A stretch of 64,000 bases of DNA from Polyangia bacterium (lineage in GTDB: Bacteria > Myxococcota_A > Polyangia > Nannocystales > Nannocystaceae). Below the pieces are notes generated by a model. That model worked only from the letters and a program-made list of their open reading frames with translations. It did not search any database and had not been told where the DNA came from. This document shows positions 45,894-54,964 of the stretch, one piece after another (positions within the stretch are counted from its first letter, which is position 1; each line of letters starts with the position of its first letter). The stretch covers positions 558,001 through 622,000 of the forward strand of contig JAUIFF010000002.1 of assembly GCA_030429545.1 (NCBI GenBank). Reading direction: 5' to 3'. The position numbers and the translations under genes are program-made.

Positions 45894-46904
45894 ATGCGTC
45901 CGTTAACCTTGATTCGCCCGCAACAGCTCGACCAGGTGCGCAAGCGGGTGGCCGACGACCCGGGCCAACGGGTGATTCGGGCCGGTGGCCTCGACTTGCT
46001 CGACCAGATGAAAGAGGGCCTGTTGTCGCCACAGGAACTCGTGGAGCTGCGCTATGTCAGCGATACCCACGGGCTGGCGATGCGGGGAATCCAACAGCAA
46101 GAGGACCAGCGCTGGGCAATCGGTGCCCTGGTCACGCTTTCACAGGTGGCCAACTTCGATGGGCTCCCGCCGGCTGCAAAGGCGCTGCGCGAAGCAGCAG
46201 GTTCGGCCGCGACCCCGGGCATTCGCAACACCGCGACGGTCGGTGGCAACCTGCTGCAGCGCCCGCGGTGCTGGTATTTTCGCCGGGCAGACCTTCAGTG
46301 CCTCAAGAAGGGTGGCAAGGCTTGCCTCGCGGTTTCGGGTGAAAACAAGTACCACGCGATCCTGGGGGGCGGGCCGAGCTTCATTGTCCATCCGTCGACC
46401 CTCGCGGTGGCGTTGACGGCCCTTGGCGGGGTCGCCCGGGTGGTTGGCGACGGGGGAACCCGCGAACTGCCGATGGCGGAGTTGTTTGTCGGTCCCAAGC
46501 AAGACCCGCTGCGTGAGCACAGCCTGGCTGCGGGGGAGGTCATCACCCAACTGCTGCTACCCGCGCTCACCCGCGAGCATCACTCGGCCTACGAGGTCGC
46601 CAAAGAAAAACACTCGCACGACTGGCCGTTGGCGGAGGCTGCAGTTTCGGTGCAACTACAAGCAGGTAAGATTGCCGCGGCCACGGTGGTGTTGGGGCAT
46701 GTCGCTCCGGTGCCATGGAAGGCCGCAGGGGCCGAGCAGGTGCTTGTCGGCCAGCCGCCCTCCGCCGAATTGTTTGCCCAGGCCGCCCAGGCTGCCACCA
46801 CCGGTGCCAATCCACTCAAGCACAATGCCTACAAAGTGCCGCTGAGCCAGGGCCTTGTGCGCAAGGCCCTGCATCGCGCCTGCAACATCCCACTTCCGGA
46901 GTAA
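45894..46904 (+). CDS. FAD-binding medium subunit of a molybdenum hydroxylase
   Basis: A 336-residue FAD subunit. ATPGIRNTATVGGNLLQRPRC holds the FAD loop; CWYFRRADLQCLKKGGKAC with three Cys resembles the extra iron-sulfur segment of the PaoB type, which binds an additional 4Fe-4S cluster. The start ATG has an AGGAGG ribosome site 7 bases upstream. It completes the three-subunit complex, taking electrons from the 2Fe-2S subunit to an acceptor. A small Cys gene follows 3 bases after the stop. Confidence 0.9.
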   Translation: MRPLTLIRPQQLDQVRKRVADDPGQRVIRAGGLDLLDQMKEGLLSPQELVELRYVSDTHGLAMRGIQQQEDQRWAIGALVTLSQVANFDGLPPAAKALREAAGSAATPGIRNTATVGGNLLQRPRCWYFRRADLQCLKKGGKACLAVSGENKYHAILGGGPSFIVHPSTLAVALTALGGVARVVGDGGTRELPMAELFVGPKQDPLREHSLAAGEVITQLLLPALTREHHSAYEVAKEKHSHDWPLAEAAVSVQLQAGKIAAATVVLGHVAPVPWKAAGAEQVLVGQPPSAELFAQAAQAATTGANPLKHNAYKVPLSQGLVRKALHRACNIPLPE

Positions 46905-46907
46905 CCC

Positions 46908-47129
46908 ATGCCCAACTATATGCGTGTTGTCGATACCAGCTTGCCGGTGTGCAAACACCTGCGAACCAAGGCCCTTTATGTGTATGGGCAGGATACTCCC
47001 GATGCATTTACAACGAGTCGGTCGAGCCACTACCACTGTTTGCGTACGCAAATGGTCACCGGGCCAGATCGGGCGCCCTGCGTGCCCGAAAGTTGCGAGC
47101 CGGGGCGCGACTGTTTTGAGCAACGCTAG
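46908..47129 (+). CDS. Small Cys-containing protein of the molybdenum hydroxylase operon
   Basis: A 73-residue protein starting 3 bases after the FAD-subunit stop, so very probably translated with it. Four to five Cys and a few His (CKHLRTKALYVYG, YHCLRTQ, CVPESCEPGRDC) suggest metal binding or a redox role. It has no signal peptide and no membrane segment. It could be a maturation or delivery factor; this is inference from position and Cys content. I do not recognise a family. Confidence 0.72.
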   Translation: MPNYMRVVDTSLPVCKHLRTKALYVYGQDTPDAFTTSRSSHYHCLRTQMVTGPDRAPCVPESCEPGRDCFEQR

Positions 47130-47160
47130 CGGCGAACAGCCGCGTTACTGGCCAAAACAG
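47111..47160. terminator. Large hairpin between convergent genes
   Basis: Outer arms CTGTTTTG/CAAAACAG (8 bp) enclose a second stem (GCGGC-gaaca-GCCGC with AACG/CGTT). It overlaps the 3' ends of the small Cys gene and the convergent DUF1554 lipoprotein gene, so it may end both transcripts. Confidence 0.45.
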
Positions 47161-48161
47161 TACAGGTGCCGCGGAACATCGCAGTAGGAGTAATCTATAC
47201 AGCCTCCGTCGCTCCACAGCCCGGTGGTTGCCCCGGCAAGGCCCACGCGCCCAATCGTATTTTGTTGGGTCGTGGTCCAGTCATCACAGTCGCGGTTGTC
47301 GACAAAGCCATAGCCGGTGGGTTGCGTATTGGTCCATACTTGGCGGCTACTACAGACCCCGTCGCTATCGAGTAGGGTTCCGGTTTCGTCGATCGAGATC
47401 GCGTGGTCGAGCTCGCCGTCGGTCAAGTCGTTCCAGTCACTGGCGAGGAGCGTACCGTCGACCAGCAGGTACGGCTCGTTACTGTGGATAAACCGGTGCT
47501 CGGGGTCGTCTTGATAGTTCGTGCTGAGCCAAGCCTTGTAGACACCCGGGAGATTGGCATCGGTCGCGACCTCGTTGCAGATGGCGTCGGCGCCATTGAG
47601 GTTGCCCAGTGCACCGGCGTACTTCTTGCTGGTGATAAACACGAGCTTTCCGGGTTTACATCCACCTCCCAAACACGACCCTTCGCACGGTGTGTCGCAG
47701 TCGCCACAGTGCTGCAACGAATTTTCGAGGTCGGTCTCGCAGCCGTCGCTCGCCATCTGATTGCAGTCGGCCATAGGGGCATCGCACATGATGCCGGTGG
47801 TACTCGAGCTATCGCTCTCGCTTTCGCTTTGTGTCGTACTTCCGGTTGTGGTCTCGCTATCCGTGGTACTCGATGTTTGTGTACCTGCATCGTTTGTCGG
47901 GTCGTCGGTGGTCGCCTCGGTGGTCCCACCCGTCGAACTGTCCGAAGTTGTCGGCTCAGAGGTTGTCGGCGTGGATGTGGTGCCCTGGGTTTCGCTGCCC
48001 GAGGCCATGCCGCTCGAGTCCATCACGCTGGTATGACCGGTTTCGGAGGCATTTGTGCTGGTGCCCTCTTGGGTGCCGGCCGTCATCAGTTGACCGCGCC
48101 CGTCGTCTGCAAAGCAGCCGGCTGCAAGTCCGACAAGCAAAACAAAAGCGCACCTCGCCAT
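47145..48161 (-). CDS. DUF1554-domain lipoprotein
   Basis: A 338-residue predicted lipoprotein from ATG 48161: lipobox GLAAGC, a Thr/Ser-rich linker to about residue 125, a short Cys-rich part with CGDCDTPCEGSCLGGGC, then a C-terminal domain of about 150 residues: KLVFITSKKYAGALGNLNGAD, GVYKAWLSTN, DGVCSSRQVWTNTQPTG, CIDYSYCDVPRHLYCF. This is the DUF1554 fold, common in Leptospira and myxobacterial surface proteins; ligand unknown. The start is divergent from the gene at 48257, across about 95 bases. Confidence 0.83.
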   Translation of the reverse strand: MARCAFVLLVGLAAGCFADDGRGQLMTAGTQEGTSTNASETGHTSVMDSSGMASGSETQGTTSTPTTSEPTTSDSSTGGTTEATTDDPTNDAGTQTSSTTDSETTTGSTTQSESESDSSSTTGIMCDAPMADCNQMASDGCETDLENSLQHCGDCDTPCEGSCLGGGCKPGKLVFITSKKYAGALGNLNGADAICNEVATDANLPGVYKAWLSTNYQDDPEHRFIHSNEPYLLVDGTLLASDWNDLTDGELDHAISIDETGTLLDSDGVCSSRQVWTNTQPTGYGFVDNRDCDDWTTTQQNTIGRVGLAGATTGLWSDGGCIDYSYCDVPRHLYCFGQ

Positions 48162-48256
48162 GACGGTAGTGTGCCGCACAACGATGCCCGTTGGGGTTGT
48201 TTGTCGCAGATGAGCGATTTGCAATACCGCTCGACACGGCCACCGGCGTTGGGTAC

Positions 48257-49228
48257 ATGTCGGCGATGGCGGTCGAGTCCTTCAAGTTAGCCCGTTCCTA
48301 TATCCTGACAAAGGTTTGGCGGCTCGACCCGTTTTTGGTGATCGGGGCTTCGGGCAACACTGCCACGGTGATTGACCTGCGTACCCATCCCCCCACGCTC
48401 CACCTGTGGGAAGACGTTTCCTATCTGCAAGGTATCGAGCGTTGTGAGGGGGGCTATGCGGTCCTGTCCCGCACCGGGAAGGATGCGGGCGATATTCGAT
48501 TTCCCCTGTGGCGACACAGTGGCGAGCGGCCGGACCAGGGGTCCCTGCGCGATGGGCTTTTTTACGGGGATGGTCGCCAGCATGTCGACGGCCTCACATC
48601 CTGTGGTGGTGGGCTGTATACCTCGGCCAACCTCGCAATTGGTTATGACCCGCCGTACTACTTGTTGCATTTACATGCAGATGGTTGGCACAAAGTAGCG
48701 ATCGAGCCGTCGATGAAACGCCACGATGTCGCAACGGCGGTCTGTGGTGATTCAACCGAGGTGCTGCTGTGGGATGGCGACGGGTTTACCCGCCAAGGCG
48801 ACAGTTGGCAGCGGACTTTCAAGCTCGGGCTCGACACCTACGATCGCCCGTGGACGGTTGCGTGGGCGGGTGAGCGCGGATTTTACTTTAGCCGCTCCGA
48901 TGGGGTCTTTCGCGTCAAAGCGGGTCACGAGCCCGAGTTGGTGACGTCGCGCGCACCCGCCTGGAACCTGGCCGAAGGGCCAAACGGAACACTGATCGGT
49001 GCGACCGTCGATCGCAAACGCGGTGAGCTTGCCTATGTCATCAACCCCGAAACTGGGAAGGGCATGACCCTACGGCGCAAGGACCTTGTTGAGCCGGTAC
49101 GCGGGGAGGGGACCAAGATTTTCGTTTATAGTGCTTGTACACGCAAGTTTTACCTCTACACGTGGCGGCTGTGGGTATTCGACGAGGCGGATATCATGGG
49201 GCGGCGGATGACGAAGCTACCGCGGTGA
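48257..49228 (+). CDS. Beta-propeller-like protein, unknown function
   Basis: A 323-residue protein from ATG 48257 (or 48266). It is beta-rich throughout with a run of similar blades: FLVIGASGNTATVIDLRTHP, GLYTSANLAIG, AVCGDSTEVLLWDGDGF, TLIGATVDRKRGELAYVINP. The C-terminal stretch is basic and Tyr-rich (RKFYLYTWRLWVFDEADI). No signal peptide is evident, so it may be cytoplasmic. No family is recognised. Confidence 0.62.
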   Translation: MSAMAVESFKLARSYILTKVWRLDPFLVIGASGNTATVIDLRTHPPTLHLWEDVSYLQGIERCEGGYAVLSRTGKDAGDIRFPLWRHSGERPDQGSLRDGLFYGDGRQHVDGLTSCGGGLYTSANLAIGYDPPYYLLHLHADGWHKVAIEPSMKRHDVATAVCGDSTEVLLWDGDGFTRQGDSWQRTFKLGLDTYDRPWTVAWAGERGFYFSRSDGVFRVKAGHEPELVTSRAPAWNLAEGPNGTLIGATVDRKRGELAYVINPETGKGMTLRRKDLVEPVRGEGTKIFVYSACTRKFYLYTWRLWVFDEADIMGRRMTKLPR

Positions 49229-49340
49229 CCAGGCTGGGCCCCAGGCATGCGGGCCAAATTGCGCTCAAAGGGCCACTTGAGCGAAGATGGCCGGGCATAC
49301 GGCCACGCGGCCGTCACTTTGGTTTGCTACCCTAGGCGAC

Positions 49341-49736
49341 ATGCGTGGGCGGTATTTTGCGGGGTGTTTTTTGGGGGTCGCACTGGCAACCATGGCGGGG
49401 TGTACCAACGAGATTACGGCCAAGATGGCCGTCGACGGCAACCCCTTTACCCCAACATCCTGTCGTTCAGGTCAGGTCAACAACTTCATGGGGGTCGACC
49501 TGATCGACGATGCTGGCAAGATGGTACGGCTCGTCCAACCGCCGACCAACAAGCCGGTGGCGATTTTATTTGTCGACGGCGAGGTCATCGAGCTCGGCAG
49601 CTGCGGCACCATGACAATCGCCAACCAAAACTCGACGATCAACAATATCGTCAATGTCGAGGGGCAGGCAGTACTCGAGTGTGAGGCCCAGGGGCGGCGG
49701 ATCTCTGGCAACGTGACGTTTAAAAACTGTCACTGA
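49341..49736 (+). CDS. Small lipoprotein, unknown function
   Basis: A 131-residue predicted lipoprotein from ATG 49341, lipobox TMAGC. The mature part is beta-rich with four Cys that may pair (PTSCRSG, LGSCGTMT, VLECEAQ, FKNCH). It is Asn-rich near the middle (NQNSTINNIVN), an arrangement seen in small OB or beta-barrel outer-membrane lipoproteins, but no family is assigned. Confidence 0.72.
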   Translation: MRGRYFAGCFLGVALATMAGCTNEITAKMAVDGNPFTPTSCRSGQVNNFMGVDLIDDAGKMVRLVQPPTNKPVAILFVDGEVIELGSCGTMTIANQNSTINNIVNVEGQAVLECEAQGRRISGNVTFKNCH

Positions 49737-50038
49737 TCGATGTGCGATCGACACCTCTTCGCTGCACTTTGACGAACTTCGTCAGGCCGGGCTCGAAGTG
49801 GGGGTGCAGGTGGTTGTGCAGTCCGAACGAGCACCCTCGACAGTGCTCGAGGCCTTCGCAATCGGTGGCGGAAGGGTCAACTGTCGCAACGGCGTGTCCG
49901 TGATGATTTCAGGTGGCGGTGTTGGGTGCCGCGAGGAAGGTCGCGGATAGTCACACCCTGCGTCCGATCGTATTTTATGTACGTACAATTTGAATGGCCC
50001 GGCGGTTGCCAGGCCATTTCAAGTTTTGGGGGTGGACC
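49737..50038. other. Intergenic region between lipoprotein gene and secA
   Basis: 302 bases. A plus-strand frame without a start (from about 49740 to 49950) reads LRQAGLEVGVQVVVQSERA and continues to a TAG. It looks like a fragment or a chance opening, not a gene. It contains TGTACGTACA at 49978 and a hairpin just before secA's end. Confidence 0.5.
49989..50026. terminator. Hairpin downstream of secA
   Basis: Stem TTGAATGGCC / GGCCATTTCAA with one bulged base, on the plus strand followed by GTTTT. It lies at the convergent end of secA and the small lipoprotein gene, so it could stop either. Confidence 0.5.
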
Positions 50039-53000
50039 CTAGGACGAGGCCTTTTTGCGCCGTCGTCGACGTCCACCGCGGGATTGACCCTTGTCGGCCT
50101 TGAGGCTTTTCGAGGCTGCTTGGGCTGCCGCCTTGGCGATCATGTCGTCGGGGTTGGCATCGGCTGTGGCCTCGGAGATTTGCTGCATGCTCTGCATCAT
50201 CTGGCGGGCGGCCTCTTGAACCTTGGCAGCCTGATCTTTGTTGAGTGACTGACGGCCGGCGTTGCCCCGGCTGCGGCTGCGACGGCCGGCGTTGCCACGG
50301 GTGACGGTGGTTTCGTACTCGGCACCTTCCTCGGCCTTTTGTTGCTGCTCGGCGGTCAGGCGCATCGACAGGATCTTGTCGAGAACCGTGTGTTCGATGC
50401 TCTCCCACATGTCGCGAAACAGGTTGAAACCGCGGATCTTGTACTCGTTTTTGGGGTTACGAGTTGCATAGCCAACGAGCCCGATGCCGGTCCGCAGGTG
50501 CTCGATGTTTTTGAGGTGGGCGATCCACTGCTCGTCGATTTCGGCGAGGTAGAACTGGCGGACGTAAAACAGGAAGGTGTAGAGGCCAAACTCGCCCTCG
50601 CGTTTGGTCAGCAAAGCCTCGACAGACACCCAGACGCGATCGACCAACTTCTCTAGGTTGTCCTCGACTTCGCTGAGGTCGACGGTCGCACCAAACCGCT
50701 CGAGTGTCACTTTCTCGAGGCCTTGGAGGTCCCACTCGTCGGGGTGGACATCGGCCGGACACAGCTCGTCGACCATCTCGTCGACTTTTTTGAAGGCCAG
50801 CTCGTGGACGCGTTCGCGTTGCTGAATGAGTGAGCGGGCGACGACATCGAGGGCTTGCTCGATGATCTGGGCACGGTCGGTCTCGACAGCTTGCAGCGGG
50901 ACCATGGCGCCGAAGTGGCGGTAGAGGTCATGGGTGAGGGCGTGGTGGTCGATGCCTTCGCTGGGAAACGGGTCGTCGCCACTCGGGTCGTCGCCGGCGG
51001 CCTGCATGCGCTCCCGGCAGTGGTTGTCGATGATTTTGAGGACGCGTGTGTATACATCCTTTTTCATCGATTCGACGGTGTGTGGGCCCGAGGTGTCGGG
51101 CGGTGGTGGGAGCTTGTCGATCTGCTCCTGCCGGGCCTGTTCGTCGAGGATTTCGGGTTGGTAGCGACCTTCGAGAATTTGCTTGCGCAGGGCGTAGATC
51201 GCCTTGCGCTGCTCGTTCATGACGTTGTCGTACTCAAACAGGTTTTTACGGGTATCAAAGTGCATCTGCTCAACCCGCGTCTGCGCGTTGGCGATGGCTT
51301 TGTTGACCATCCCTGCTTCGATCGGCACGTCCTCTTCCATGCCTAGGCGCTCCATCAAACCGGTGATCCGGTCGGCGCCAAAGATCCGCATGAGGTCGTC
51401 TTCGAGGCTCAGGAAAAACCGCGAGGCCCCGGGGTCGCCCTGGCGACCGGCACGGCCGCGCAGCTGGTTGTCGATCCGGCGTGACTCATGGCGCTCGGTG
51501 CCGATGATGTACAGGCCCCCGATCTCGAGCACTTCTTGTTTCTCAGCCTCACATTGGACCTTGAGGCCCTCGTAGAGCTTGTTGAACTGCTCGGGCTGGG
51601 TGTCGGGGTCGTAGTGGGCCTTGGCCATCATCTCCGGGTTGCCCCCGAGGATGATGTCGGTGCCACGACCGGCCATGTTGGTCGACACGGTCACCGCGTG
51701 TTTGCGGCCGGCCTGGGCGACGACAAAGGCCTCGCGCTCGTGCTGCTTGGCGTTGAGGACCTGGTGCGGGATACCTGCCCGATCGAGCAGCTGGTGGATG
51801 ACGTGGGATTTTTCGACGCTGACGGTACCGACCAAGACCGGCTGACCGCGCTCGTGGGCATCGCGGATCTCCTCGATGACCGCCTTGAATTTGCCGCGTT
51901 CATTTTTGTAGACGAGGTCGTCGTGGTCCTTGCGGACGATCGTGCGGTTGGGCGGAATTGCAATTACATCTAAATCGTAGATCTTGCGGAACTCGGCCTC
52001 TTCGGTGACAGCCGTACCCGTCATGCCCGAGAGCTTTTGGTACATGCGGAAGTAGTTCTGGTAGGTGATGGTTGCCAGGGTGCGTGACTCGGGCTGAATC
52101 GGCACGCCTTCCTTCGCTTCGATCGCCTGGTGCAGGCCTTCGCTCCACCGCCGACCTTCCATTTTGCGGCCGGTAAACTCGTCGATAATGACAACCTCGC
52201 CGCCATCGACGAGGTAGTTGACGTCTTTTTTGTAGAGGACGTGGGCCCGCAACGCCTGGTTGACGTGGTGCAGCAGCTCGATGTTGTCGGGGTGGTAGAG
52301 GTTTTTACAGCGCAGGAGTTTTTCGATGCGGTCGACACCGGCATCGGTCAACTGCGCGGAGTGGGCCTTTTCGTCGACGACAAAGTCGAGGTCGCGGCGC
52401 AGGTTGGGGATCATGCGGTCGACGGTCTTGTAGGTCTCCGGCGACTTGTTGGCCTCGCCGCTGATGATCAGCGGGGTCCGGGCCTCGTCGATCAAAATCG
52501 AGTCGACCTCGTCGACGATCGCAAAGTGCAGGTCGCGCTGCACATACTTCTCGATCGTCTCTTTCATGTTGTCGCGCAGGTAATCAAACCCGAACTCGTT
52601 GTTGGTCCCGTAGGTGATGTCGCAGCGATAGGCCCGCTGGCGCTCGAGGTGGAACATCCCGCTGACGATGGTGCCGGTCGACATGCCCAAAAAGCCATAG
52701 ATCTGGCCCATCCACTCGGCGTCGCGCGAGGCCAGGTAGTCGTTGACAGTAATCAGGTGGGCACCGCGGCCGGTGAGGGCGTTGAGGAACAGGGCCGCGG
52801 TTGCGGTCAGGGTTTTGCCTTCACCCGTCCGCATCTCGCAGATCTTGCCCTGGTGCATCGAGATGCCACCGATCATTTGGACGTTGTAGTGACGCATCCC
52901 CAACACCCGGACCGAGGCCTCGCGGACCGTGGCAAATACCTCGGGGAGTAGTTGGTCGAGCGACTCACCGTTGTCGAGCCGTTGCTTGAACTCGGCGGTG

Positions 53001-53137
53001 CGGGCCTTGAGGTCGTCATCGCTCAGCGGCTTGACGGTTTTTTCGAGATCGTGGATCCGCGACACCAACGGGCGGAGCTTCTTCATCTGACGCTCGTGCT
53101 TGGTGCCGAAGACTTTTTTGAACAGCGTATTAAACAT
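50039..53137 (-). CDS. secA: Preprotein translocase ATPase SecA, no zinc-binding tail
   Basis: The motor of Sec-dependent export, pushing unfolded preproteins through SecYEG. Walker A lies at MRTGEGKTL (residues 102-110), DEVDSILIDEA near 208-218 is Walker B/DEAD-like, and the nucleotide-binding 2 domain has AGRGTDIILGGNPE and GRAGRQGDPG. At 1032 residues it is longer than E. coli SecA (901): the extra length is in a Gln-rich stretch and helical scaffold inserts near the C-terminus. The usual CxCx8CH/C zinc motif that binds SecB is absent; the tail is Ser/Arg/Lys-rich (GQSRGGRRRRRKKASS). Monocistronic, large upstream region. Confidence 0.96.
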   Translation of the reverse strand: MFNTLFKKVFGTKHERQMKKLRPLVSRIHDLEKTVKPLSDDDLKARTAEFKQRLDNGESLDQLLPEVFATVREASVRVLGMRHYNVQMIGGISMHQGKICEMRTGEGKTLTATAALFLNALTGRGAHLITVNDYLASRDAEWMGQIYGFLGMSTGTIVSGMFHLERQRAYRCDITYGTNNEFGFDYLRDNMKETIEKYVQRDLHFAIVDEVDSILIDEARTPLIISGEANKSPETYKTVDRMIPNLRRDLDFVVDEKAHSAQLTDAGVDRIEKLLRCKNLYHPDNIELLHHVNQALRAHVLYKKDVNYLVDGGEVVIIDEFTGRKMEGRRWSEGLHQAIEAKEGVPIQPESRTLATITYQNYFRMYQKLSGMTGTAVTEEAEFRKIYDLDVIAIPPNRTIVRKDHDDLVYKNERGKFKAVIEEIRDAHERGQPVLVGTVSVEKSHVIHQLLDRAGIPHQVLNAKQHEREAFVVAQAGRKHAVTVSTNMAGRGTDIILGGNPEMMAKAHYDPDTQPEQFNKLYEGLKVQCEAEKQEVLEIGGLYIIGTERHESRRIDNQLRGRAGRQGDPGASRFFLSLEDDLMRIFGADRITGLMERLGMEEDVPIEAGMVNKAIANAQTRVEQMHFDTRKNLFEYDNVMNEQRKAIYALRKQILEGRYQPEILDEQARQEQIDKLPPPPDTSGPHTVESMKKDVYTRVLKIIDNHCRERMQAAGDDPSGDDPFPSEGIDHHALTHDLYRHFGAMVPLQAVETDRAQIIEQALDVVARSLIQQRERVHELAFKKVDEMVDELCPADVHPDEWDLQGLEKVTLERFGATVDLSEVEDNLEKLVDRVWVSVEALLTKREGEFGLYTFLFYVRQFYLAEIDEQWIAHLKNIEHLRTGIGLVGYATRNPKNEYKIRGFNLFRDMWESIEHTVLDKILSMRLTAEQQQKAEEGAEYETTVTRGNAGRRSRSRGNAGRQSLNKDQAAKVQEAARQMMQSMQQISEATADANPDDMIAKAAAQAASKSLKADKGQSRGGRRRRRKKASS

Positions 53138-53377
53138 GGTCGAGAGGTGCGTAGAGCGCGGACAACGCAGCTAGCTGGCGGTCGCGGAGCAGCCAGCGAG
53201 ACGGCCAAGGGTACGGGGGTCACGGCGTCATGTCCACGCGCCCCAAGGCGGGATGGCAACACTGCCGGAGTACCACGTACGGGCGCTTAGCCTGACTTTC
53301 GCGGAAAGATTGTGATGTTCGTATGTGAGCTGGACCGTGCGGGCGAAACCCCGAGTTCGGGCGCGTTGTCACATTGC

Positions 53378-53388
53378 CTGATATATAG
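53378..53388 (+). repeat. Inverted repeat, left arm
   Basis: CTGATATATAG, perfectly complementary to 53930-53940. The arms flank the gene at 53417-53929. AT-rich sequence is rare in this window. Confidence 0.7.
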
Positions 53389-53416
53389 TGAGCGCACCCA
53401 CCTTGGAGCCTTGCAT

Positions 53417-53929
53417 ATGAACCTTCCGAGCCACCCGATCCGCGTCTTGCTTCGCCACAGCCTCCTCGCGGAAGATGCCAGCCTTCGGGCGCTCGAAGAC
53501 CTGCCACCTGAGGTTTCAACGGGTTACACCTCCGACCAAGACTACATGTTTTTGCAGCTCGCAAAGCCCGCGCCGGTCGGTTCGGTGCTCGGACTCGCCG
53601 ACGAGTCGGAGCCCGAGCCGTGGGCGTTTCAAGTGCGGCGCGTGGTGTTGGGCGCAGGTGAGGACGGTTGGCGCGGGTGTGTCGGCCGGCGGGTCGATGC
53701 CTCACTGTTGGCCGAGACCGATCTTCTCGACACCGAACACCTCTCGCCGCTTCCGATCGACGAGGTAGCTGACCGTTTCAACAACCCCAACCGCCGGGCT
53801 GCCGAGTCGGGTGGGGGCGAGGTTGTCTCGTTTCAGCCGGTCGGTTCGCCGATTCCAGTGACGGTGATTCCGACCGGACGGCCCGACTCCGGGCCCAAGT
53901 TTCGCGAGGCACGGAGCCACTCGGTTTAG
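53417..53929 (+). CDS. Conserved-looking small protein, unknown function
   Basis: A 170-residue protein from ATG 53417. The start is judged from composition; the frame is open upstream. Beta-rich centre (PVGSVLGLADESEPEPWAFQ, QVRRVVLGAGEDGWRGCVG) and an Arg/Pro-rich end. No signal peptide, membrane segment or known domain. It is bordered by an 11-bp perfect inverted repeat (53378-53388 and 53930-53940). The next gene, an S66 peptidase, starts 27 bases after the stop and may be co-transcribed. Confidence 0.6.
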   Translation: MNLPSHPIRVLLRHSLLAEDASLRALEDLPPEVSTGYTSDQDYMFLQLAKPAPVGSVLGLADESEPEPWAFQVRRVVLGAGEDGWRGCVGRRVDASLLAETDLLDTEHLSPLPIDEVADRFNNPNRRAAESGGGEVVSFQPVGSPIPVTVIPTGRPDSGPKFREARSHSV

Positions 53930-53940
53930 CTATATATCAG
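53930..53940 (+). repeat. Inverted repeat, right arm
   Basis: CTATATATCAG, the complement of 53378-53388, lying between the stop of the upstream gene and the start of the S66 peptidase gene. Confidence 0.7.
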
Positions 53941-53956
53941 TCTTTGTGGACATGTT

Positions 53957-54895
53957 GTGGTCTTCTCGCCGATCCGTCCCAAGCCCGCTGGTGCCAACGC
54001 GAACGTCGCGATTTTCGCCGCCAGCGGACCGATTGAGCGTCATCGGTTTGAGCCCGGGTTCAAGCGCCTAAAGCGGTTATTCGGCACGGTCAGCCTGCCG
54101 GACAACCTCTACGCCTGCGAGCGCGGACTGTTTGCCGGTAATGACTCTGTGCGTCTACAACAATTGCGGACGGTACTTGCCAACCCCGACATCGACGTTG
54201 TGATTGCGGCCCGCGGGGGTAGTGGGGTCACCCGGCTTCTCGACCGCCTAGATCCGGGGCTGTTGCGCGACCACCCCAAGTTACTCGTCGGCTTTTCGGA
54301 CATTACCGGCCTGCTCGCGTGGACGCTCAAGTGCGTGGGCATGACCTGTATTCACGGGCCGGTTGTCACCCAGATGGCGACCCTTCATCCCGAGTGTTTA
54401 CAGCGCTTGCAAGACATGCTCGCCGGCGAGGTGCCACCGGCTTTGGCGGCCGAGCAGGGCACGGTGTTGCTCGGGGGATGTGTCGAGGGCCCGCTGTTTG
54501 CTGGCAACATCGAGGTCTTGCGCACGCTCGTTGGCACCCGGGCGATGCCCGACCTGCGCGGGCACATCCTCGCCCTCGAGGAAATCGGCGAACGGCCCTA
54601 TCGCCTCGACCGGGCACTGACCCAGCTCATGAGCAGCGGGGCCCTGCGCGGGGTCAAGGGCATTGCGCTCGGCCAGTTAACCGGTTGCGAAGAGCCCGAG
54701 GGCCGTCCGTTTGCCGTGCCCCGGGCCGAGGATGTCGTGACGGCGCGACTGCTCGACCTGCGGATTCCGGTGGTCACCGGGTTTGCGTTTGGCCACGACA
54801 ACGTGCGCAACCAGGCCCTGCCAATCGGCACCATGGTGCGACTCGATGCCGACAACGCCACGCTGACCTGCCTAGAGCCGTGCACCCGAGCCTAG
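53957..54895 (+). CDS. LD-carboxypeptidase (peptidase S66)
   Basis: A 312-residue cytoplasmic LD-carboxypeptidase of the LdcA type, which removes the D-Ala of tetrapeptides during peptidoglycan recycling. The triad is visible: Ser114 in VGFSDIT, Glu208 or Glu209 in LALEEIGERP, and His280 in FAFGHDN. GTG start at 53957. The M15-type peptidase gene at 54965 lies convergent to it, with a shared hairpin between them. Confidence 0.92.
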   Translation: MVFSPIRPKPAGANANVAIFAASGPIERHRFEPGFKRLKRLFGTVSLPDNLYACERGLFAGNDSVRLQQLRTVLANPDIDVVIAARGGSGVTRLLDRLDPGLLRDHPKLLVGFSDITGLLAWTLKCVGMTCIHGPVVTQMATLHPECLQRLQDMLAGEVPPALAAEQGTVLLGGCVEGPLFAGNIEVLRTLVGTRAMPDLRGHILALEEIGERPYRLDRALTQLMSSGALRGVKGIALGQLTGCEEPEGRPFAVPRAEDVVTARLLDLRIPVVTGFAFGHDNVRNQALPIGTMVRLDADNATLTCLEPCTRA

Positions 54896-54897
54896 CG

Positions 54898-54929
54898 ACA
54901 AAAGCCGCACCCACGGCAGTGGCTGCGGC
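54898..54929. terminator. Terminator between convergent peptidase genes
   Basis: Stem GCCGCA-c-CCAC / GTGG-c-TGCGGC with a four-base loop, followed on the minus strand by TTTTG. It serves the VanY-like gene at 54965 and may also end the S66 transcript. Confidence 0.75.
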
Positions 54930-54964
54930 ATATTCATTGTGTATACACTCGACCCGCGGTCGGG

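Noticed and set aside
49740..49952. Plus-strand frame reading LRQAGLEVGVQVVVQSERA, as a further gene
   Set aside because: No start codon with a ribosome site and no domain; likely a fragment or chance opening. Described under the intergenic entry.
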